Source: Hydractinia symbiolongicarpus (Eukaryota > Cnidaria > Hydrozoa > Anthoathecata > Hydractiniidae). From it: a stretch of 64,000 nucleotides of DNA. Of this stretch, positions 56,968-64,000 are shown in pieces. The notes beneath the pieces are model-generated. The model was given only the letters and a program-made list of their open reading frames with translations. It was not told the DNA's origin and made no database searches. Each line of letters starts with the position of its first letter. The first letter of the stretch is position 1. Position numbers and translations under genes: made by a program. The DNA lies in NCBI RefSeq assembly GCF_029227915.1, contig NC_079878.1, forward strand, positions 11,160,001 through 11,224,000, read 5' to 3'.

Positions 56968-57994
56968 TTACTCCACATAAAGAGCAGGACACTTATCATT
57001 CATGAAGTTTTGTGGTCCAATCATGCCGCTTTGACGTTCAACATCATGTGAAAGATGATCTAACACTTCGTTCACATGATCTAGGGAAATATCACCATCG
57101 ATAACTGCCAAGTACTTGTATAAATATCGAAAGGTTTCAAATTCGATTCTTGATCTACCACCTTCCAGGTCTTTGGTGATTATATCACAAACCGCTTGCA
57201 GAGCCGTTGTGATGTTTTCACTGATGTTACTGCAACACAATGCCAAAAATTTCAACCATTCAAACTCCTCACCAAAACTGCCCAAACGCATAATGTCGTT
57301 AATCACTTCTTTAGACAAACATAAGGCGTGCCACTTCTCTTCGACCTTTGAAAATTCAACAATAGGTTTATCTCCTACCTGACGATGAAGGACAGCAACG
57401 GCTTCCTTTGATAATGCTTTATCGTGGACTTGCCCAAGTTGAAAGTCCAGTCTATCCTTAATCGGTGGTTTCTCACCTTTTGACAAAGCATCAAAATAGG
57501 CAGCTGCCCACTACATAGAATAAAGAAAACATAATTAAATTATACTAGATGTACTTAAAACTCTGAAAAAATTTCTAATTCAATTTATCATCAACTGGCA
57601 ATTAATAAAAATAAGTGGGGGGGGGGGGTGCAAGTGGCTTTACACTGTGCAACAGTTAAATTTAAACAGAAAATGAGAGCAAAACTTTTGTTTAAGTTAC
57701 ATCCTAGTTAAATAAAAAGTCTGTGTTAACCAATCAGCATTCGTCTTGGCAATTATACCAAGTGCTATTGTGAATTAGAAAGTCAGAAATATAAGCAAGT
57801 TCATTATAAACACTGCTAAAAAATAGCATTTATAAAAAATAATAAGTTCTACTCAGACTAAAAAAACATACCTGTAAAACATCTGTGGGTTGAGTTCGGA
57901 TAGCAGCTTTCGTAAACTGCTTTAAAATATCAGGCAGTTCTGGTGGAATGTTGATTTGTTGAGAAGTGTACATTGGCTCATTCTTGGACGGCAT
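56968..57994 (-). CDS. ROPN1L: Ropporin-1-like protein (RIIa dimerisation/docking domain)
   Basis: Two exons, 57994-57872 and 57510-56968, join in phase 0 (666 nt, 221 aa; vertebrate members are about 210-230). Residues 13-45 form the RIIa-type dimerisation/docking helix pair (INIPPELPDILKQFTKAAIR), which in this family binds AKAP amphipathic helices in the sperm fibrous sheath and in radial spokes of motile cilia. The rest keeps family landmarks: a WxAxYFxALSxG segment, KWxxLCL, the FLALCCS..ITTAL segment, EGGRSRIEF.TFxYxYxYLA and a GMIG motif near the C-terminus. No catalytic site is expected. The start is the ATG at 57,994, since its first residues match the family N-terminus length. Confidence 0.92.
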
Positions 57995-58990
57995 CGTTAA
58001 CTTGTAATGCTAGAAAGCTCTTTACTAATTTTGTTTATAAACTAAAAAATAATAGTACAGTATGTTAATATTTATCTTGTCATACTTAATGTTTATATTA
58101 TGTTGCTAGGCTTCAGCTGGTAATTGATGACCAAGACAAAAATATATATGTAAATGTCAGAAATTTTTACAGGTAGAAATTTTCGTAATTATCACAAATA
58201 ATTATTTTTCTATAAATATTGTAAATTCCTGAAAAGTAAACATTTTTTTCGAAATGTTAAACTACAACTTTACAAAAATGTGCTTTTTTAACCCAAAAAC
58301 TTAAATCCTGTTAATAAAACTTATTTTCCTCAAATCTTAAGAAAAACTAAAAAAATGAAAATTTTTAATCTTCTCAAAGAGTTTATTTTTAGAATAAAGT
58401 TAAGCATTAAAAAAAGACAAAACTTTCATGCAATTTCCCCTCAAAAATTCTCATGTCAATTTATTTTGACAGAAAATAATGATAAAAAAATAAAAATAAA
58501 TATTCATGAAGGAGCCTGCAGTGAAAATTTATATAAATAGTTCATCTTTAATTAATCTATTCAGATAAATTTAATGATTTATAAATATTATGTATATAAA
58601 TTTTATCAGGATATTAATTATGTGATGACAACGCTAATGAAAGAAAACCTACCAAACTTGAGAACAGAGAATCATGTTTTTCATATAAAAAAAGTAAAAT
58701 GTTATTAAAAATATATTTTCTGAACAACAAAAATTTAGTGCAAATATTTGTCAAGCTAACTTAAATAAGAAAAAACTTTCAGTTTTAAAATTTGTGAATG
58801 TAATTTGTAAATAAAAGAAAATGTACCTTATTACACAAAAATAAAGAAGCAAGTAATTAACGGATCCTTAATGCAATCAAAAAAACACAAATTGTAAATT
58901 TGGAATTCAAAGTGTGTGGTAATTAACACAAATCAACATGATAAAGAAAACAATTTTGTGCAAAAACAGACAGGAGTCACTCAAATTTCA
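57995..58990. other. 5' flank of the ropporin-like gene
   Basis: AT-rich with no gene recognised on either strand. A 61-codon Lys/Ile/Phe-rich frame near 58,355 is composition-driven. Confidence 0.35.
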
Positions 58991-58997
58991 ATGTTAA

Positions 58998-59757
58998 AGG
59001 GAACCCGAGGTATAAAATGATGTTGGACTTTATTATAGAGCTTAAAAAGTTAGCTAACAAGTCTTTTTAAATTTTTCAAAAAGCTCTTTTCGGTCTCAAG
59101 ATATTCTCATTTGAAGAATTTCAGATTTAATTATGCTGCATGAATTATGATGTCATTTTTAAGTAATAGCAAATTTGGACATTTACTTTCATCAGTAATT
59201 TTAGACCTGTAAGGGGTGTGCATGCAAACTTTATCAATGCATAGATATTATAAAGGTTAATTGATTTTAGCATAAATTTTTTTGCCAAAATGACACTCGC
59301 TTGCTTGTCCCAGGCCTCTTATTTTTTTGCTGACGACTCAATAACTCGGGATCTGCAACTTGGTTAGCAATCAAATTTTGAGGGTAAGCTTGTATAAGCC
59401 CTATATGTTTACTCACAAATTTGATTGCAAACCGACATGCAGATCCCAAGTTATGAGTTTGTCAGCAAAAAATTAAGAGGCCTTGGACGAGCAAACAAGT
59501 GTCATTTTGGCAAAAAAAATTATGTTAATCAATTAACCTTTATAATATCTATGCATTGATAAAGTTTGAATGCACATCCCTTAACAGGTCTAAAATTACT
59601 GATGAAAGAAACTGTCTAAATTTGGTATTACTGAAATATGACATCATAATTCATGCAGCACATTAAATCTGAAATTATTTAAATGTTAATATCTTGTTAG
59701 CTAACTTTTTAAGCTCTATAATATAAGTCCAACATCATTTTATACCTCGGGTTCCCT
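58998..59757. mobile_element. Foldback element with ~370-bp arms
   Basis: Almost the entire segment is one long inverted repeat. AGGGAACCCGAGGTATAAAA at the left is mirrored at the right, and matching continues through ATGATGTTGGACTT, AGCTTAAAAAGTTAGCTAAC and CTTGTCCCAGGCCTCTTA-like blocks to a short loop near 59,390. TTAA lies at both edges (58,994-58,997 and 59,758-59,761). The arms differ by substitutions and small indels, so it is not an assembly artefact of one strand. No coding capacity. Confidence 0.85.
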
Positions 59758-59761
59758 TTAA

Positions 59762-61160
59762 CAATTGAATGTATAAAAATCATCATAATTTAACAAGTTG
59801 GTTTAAGAATTGATATATATATATATACTATTATACTTTTGCTTAAAGTTTCGTTACTTTTTTCATAAAAAAGCCTTCTTAGCAACAGCAACAGGCTAAT
59901 TGAGGAAAAGTTTAAAGAAAGAATTTTAAACATACAATCCTCTCCCTGGACAAAATTCGATGATGTCATGACCTTTATTAGTGGCTACATTTTTTTCATT
60001 TTGCAAGACCATTATTGGTTGGAAAAAAAAATCTTGAGAGGGTTGGGGGGGGGGGTACATCAGAAACTTATAAAAGACCGTTGGTTTTTTCCGACCAGTA
60101 AATTACTGACGATAAGCAAAGAAACAACTTTTAAAATTTTCTTGTTTTTGATTGATATTTCAACAAATACTTTTTAATTTAAATTTAGCACACAGAAGTT
60201 AATAAAATTTATCAATATAATATTTCATATAATAATATACAATTTATGTCTTACACACAAATGCACATAACCTTACAAAAATGCCGTTAGTAACCATTTA
60301 ATGCTCTCAACAACATTATCAGGGATGTCAAAACAAATTGTGGGATAAAGGGGTTTAGTCTTTTTTTGGTCAAATTTGAGATTCAAACGACAGATATTCG
60401 TTTACAGCAACAATGCACACCATTTCAAAACAATTCTTATACTAACGCTTTAAGCCAAAAAGGCTTTCTTAAACCAAAACCAGCATTTATTAACAACAGG
60501 AAGCAAACACAGGGTGTAATCCAGCGTTCTCAGTAGCCATTAAATAGCTATTTCCCAATTGATAATTATTCTAACTTTCTCAATTAATTAGAGGAGCTAA
60601 TCATATTCCTACAAAATATGGGACTTGTAGCCCATTTTATATAAGTTGTGAAGAAATAAGATTTCAATTCTAGGACCAGCTTGATGAAATTCAAATATGG
60701 GGTTTATTTTACAATTCTGGATTACACCCTGAAACAATCTGTAATTTGCATTGGTACTTAAAATTTGCCAACATAATCCTAACATATTTTTTAAAATAAC
60801 GCTAGTGTCTCTAATTATTTGGTGGTTGCAAAATTTCAAACAACAATCAGTCAGACTTGTGCAATAGCACCTAGCATATAGTCTTACTAGCGTAATGTTT
60901 GGTCTTGTTCGTGAAATGCACAATTTTATGTTTTAACTACCACTGAATTTAAAACAAAAACATGAAAATAAGATACCATTTTAACTTTCATGATTTTCTT
61001 CAAACAATTAGATATTATCATGTCACGAACAAGTGAGTTTATTCTATGCTATGATTTGACAGCTACAGCTGTCATCAATGAGCAATGATCGTAATCATTT
61101 TTGGCTATTATTAATTGAGGAGATAATTAGAGAATAGAAATTAACCAATCAGATCACAAC
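59762..61160. other. Intergenic, no gene recognised
   Basis: Short (TA)n at 59,814-59,826 and a G-run at 60,043-60,053. A 104-codon minus-strand frame at 60,609-60,923 shows no known motif and no splice-linked partner. Confidence 0.35.
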
Positions 61161-61169
61161 AATAATTAT

Positions 61170-62260
61170 ATTATCTTACCAGTGGATAAAGGAAGAAAGA
61201 GGGTTATTTTAGACAAGAAGGATTATTAACAAAAGTGCATATCCATGCCTCAAACAAGATCCCGCAGAAACTATCAAGTGTGACACAAGAATATCTTGAT
61301 ACGTTTAAATAAATACGATAGCATTGATGATAGATTGTATTATAAGCTTGGGCCTTCAGACACTCAAGCACCTTGATTCTATGGTCTTCCTAAAATACAT
61401 AAACAATGAATTCCAATATGCCCGATCAATTTGTGTATACTTTATCGAAATATCCAGCTTCCATTCTTAGCAATTACACAAAGAGTGATCACTGTAAAAG
61501 CCTGAAAGAGTTTTCAAAATTTATGAGAAACATATGGATCAAGGGTTACAATTGTATGGTAGCATTTAATGTTACTTCACTGTATACATTATACATCATA
61601 AGGGAATTACTGCTGAATGATGATAAGCACAAGAACAAAACATGTATCCCTAAAGACAAACTAATTCTCTTGATTGATGTTGTGCTTACAAAATGGTATT
61701 AATTCGACGATTACTTCTTTAAGCAAACTGACGGGGTGGCCATGGGTGGCCCAACTTTCTGTGGTATCCGTAATTTTTATCAACTGCAGATCATGCTCTC
61801 AGAGTTTCAAAAAGATTTTGTGGATGATGTCTTCTTGATAATTAAAAGAGCACGTCGAGACGCATTTGATGAACATATTAATAATTTACACCTGAAAATT
61901 CAATTTACAATTGAACACGAAAAGAATGGTATGATTCCTCACTTAGACACTCTAGTGTCTGGGGACACAGTACCAATATATCACAAACCAAATCATACTA
62001 ATCAATATCTCAACTACACATCTAATCACCAAATGTCGTGCAAAGAAAGTGTAGTGTCCTCATTACTGGACTGAGCAGTCAATGTAGTCAGTAGAGAAAA
62101 TGACTGAAAGAAAGAGTTATCTTAATAAACAGTGTCTTACTTGCAAATGGGTACTCCACACAAACCATTAGCAAGGTTTAAAGGAAAGTCAGGAACAGAA
62201 CTTATAAGATCGATAATGGAGAGGATGCAGAAAATGAACTAGTAGCTATTTAACATCGCA
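61170..62260 (+). pseudogene. Broken Penelope-like element reverse transcriptase
   Basis: Fragments in three frames line up in the order of a Penelope-like RT: PVDKGRKRVILDKKDY (61,178), FYGLPKIHK (61,373), then VAFNVTSLYT, then DGVAMGGPTF (61,727), DDVFLI (catalytic YVDD-like box, 61,825), IQFTIEHEKNGMIPHLDTLV, YHKPNHTNQYLNY and ANGYSTQTI (62,143). Stops (after KKDY, after IHKQ) and at least three frameshifts break it. The YxDD box reads VDD. No GIY-YIG endonuclease domain is visible before the next repeat begins at about 62,349. Confidence 0.75.
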
Positions 62261-62348
62261 TCGTGGCCTCCACGCTAATACAATTATCTCCATGACGGAT
62301 GGTGTGCCACAATCATTTTTGCGATTTTGCGATTTCTTGTTATTGTAT

Positions 62349-62606
<258 letters not shown>

Positions 62607-62609
62607 CAA

Positions 62610-64000
62610 ATTTAATTGCTTCTTTTCAAAAAAATAAGTGTTTCATAAAAGTTAATTTGTTTCATTCTGCTTTTATCCCATTTTACAATGTTTAAGCACT
62701 TGCTTGATATATTGTTCTGTTATTGATATGAATTCATTTTTTGTACTATACTATCTTATGCCATTTTGTTTAAAAAAGTTAGATTTCCCTAAACCTAAGT
62801 TAAATTTAGATTTTGAAGTACAAAAGTAGATATTAAAAACATATTTTGTAATCAATTTTCGTAATGATGTCGGCTCCTTTAAAAAAAAGTTAAGCAATTA
62901 GTTTCCCTTTCAAAAGAAAAAGTTATAAATAATGCTGTTCTGTACAGCTAAATCATTTTAAATCAAACTTACAGCAAGGACATATAGCACTTCCAAAATA
63001 TTTTAAGCAGCAAATAGTATAAACCTTTAAAATTAAGGAACTTGCTGTACACAGACTAGCAAAATTATTGAAGAGAAGATGTAAAAAGATTTATATAATG
63101 GCAAACAATATCCAAAAATGTTCAAAATCATTGAATGCACAAAAAATCAGAACAGTAAAACCTCTTAAGATTACGTTTTCAGGTGTGAGAAAAACACATT
63201 GATAGTAAGCTTCTTGAGGTTTCGTTTTCAGACCAAAACAGTGATGCAATTTGTTAAAAAGGTTGATACAAAGTTATTCAAAACAGCAATTACATTTCCT
63301 TAACAAAAACACTAATTTTTTAAAATTTATAAAATTGTGTGGAAGATTAACCAAACATTTCGCACACTTGTAATTCAAAAACTACATATTTGCCACTGCT
63401 TAAATAACCGAAAACTAAAAATATAGCTATAAGCTTTGCAACAACAAACAAAACCAACAAAATTTTAATTTAATTAAATAGTAATTCACATTTTTGTTGT
63501 TATAACAATAGAATAAATCTATCGTGGTCGCCACAATACAAAGTTTTATTCTTAATTGTGTAAATCCACTATGCAAGGATTGTGTAGACTATAATTAGTA
63601 AAATAACATGCATCATGGACTATAGTGGTTCATGTGTATCCCAAAAAAAACACGAAACATGATGTTAACAAACCTTTTTACAGTACTGTAATTATCTCCT
63701 CAGCTACTAAGTAGCCAAAGATGATTACGTTCGCTGCCCATTGGAGACATCTGTAGCTGTCGAAACAGATAAGTGGTACATAATATTTTTTCAAGATTTT
63801 CTCCCTTACCAGAGAAAACTTGTATTTATAATAAAAACTACAAAATAATATACAATATACGAAAATATTAGCTCAATTATGCAATAAAAACATTAGTTAG
63901 AATGCATTATGTTCTAGGCCGAAAAAATGGCATTAAATTAAATTAATTTTACATTTTACAGGATTCATTTTCACCACAAGGAGTTATAAATTGTTCTAAT
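62610..64000. other. No gene recognised (right edge)
   Basis: AT-rich sequence without exon-like segments. A BRE-type or splice-linked signal could not be supported. It may be UTR or intron of a gene beyond the window. Confidence 0.35.

Noticed and set aside
60609-60923. 104-codon minus-strand frame
   Set aside because: No recognisable motif, no splice partner, and composition like the surrounding intergenic DNA.

Overview
The window is AT-rich, intron-containing animal DNA. The gene set (a PB1-ZZ-LIR-UBA autophagy receptor of the NBR1 type, a CAMTA with TIG, ankyrin and IQ motifs, a ropporin-like sperm/cilium protein, a 4-coumarate-CoA-ligase-like enzyme), short introns, abundant TIR elements, a Tigger transposon, a Penelope-like retroelement and HIRAN-type transposon ORFs fit an early-branching metazoan, most likely a cnidarian (perhaps hydrozoan). 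The species cannot be fixed from sequence alone. All exon models were built by eye from GT/AG (one GC/AG) sites and reading-phase continuity.

Layout. 1-7.7 kb is gene-poor: a microsatellite-carrying repeat (1.8-2.0 kb), a decayed multi-ORF element on the minus strand (about 2.6-5.7 kb) that contains a tRNA-derived SINE, and small MITEs. 7.7-14.6 kb is a 16-exon NBR1-type gene on the minus strand. 14.6-22.8 kb is intergenic, with several TIR elements. 22.8-23.4 kb is an intronless, divergent Ras-like GTPase. 24-33.6 kb is a repeat island: MITEs, nested TIR elements, an array of nine hairpins, and a 4.05-kb TIR element carrying a ~2.35-kb satellite. 33.9-35.1 kb is a mitochondrially targeted S8e-family protein and 36.1-40.7 kb an acyl-CoA ligase, both plus strand. 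41.7-44.5 kb is an intact pogo/Tigger transposon whose transposase intron holds an antisense HIRAN-domain ORF. 45.7-47.3 kb has a piggyBac-like MITE and minisatellites. 48.1-53.2 kb is CAMTA and 57.0-58.0 kb a ropporin-like gene, both minus strand. 59-62.6 kb holds a foldback element, a broken Penelope-like reverse transcriptase and a second microsatellite-carrying repeat.

The host genes do not form one pathway: selective autophagy, Ras-type signalling, mitochondrial translation (inferred), acyl/aryl-CoA metabolism, calmodulin-linked transcription and flagellar/ciliary scaffolding. The most unusual items are the Tigger element with its nested antisense HIRAN gene, the mitochondrial-looking eS8 homologue, the hairpin array with compensatory stem changes next to a satellite-bearing transposon, an NBR1-type receptor with no visible FW domain, and a CAMTA with no visible CG-1 domain.
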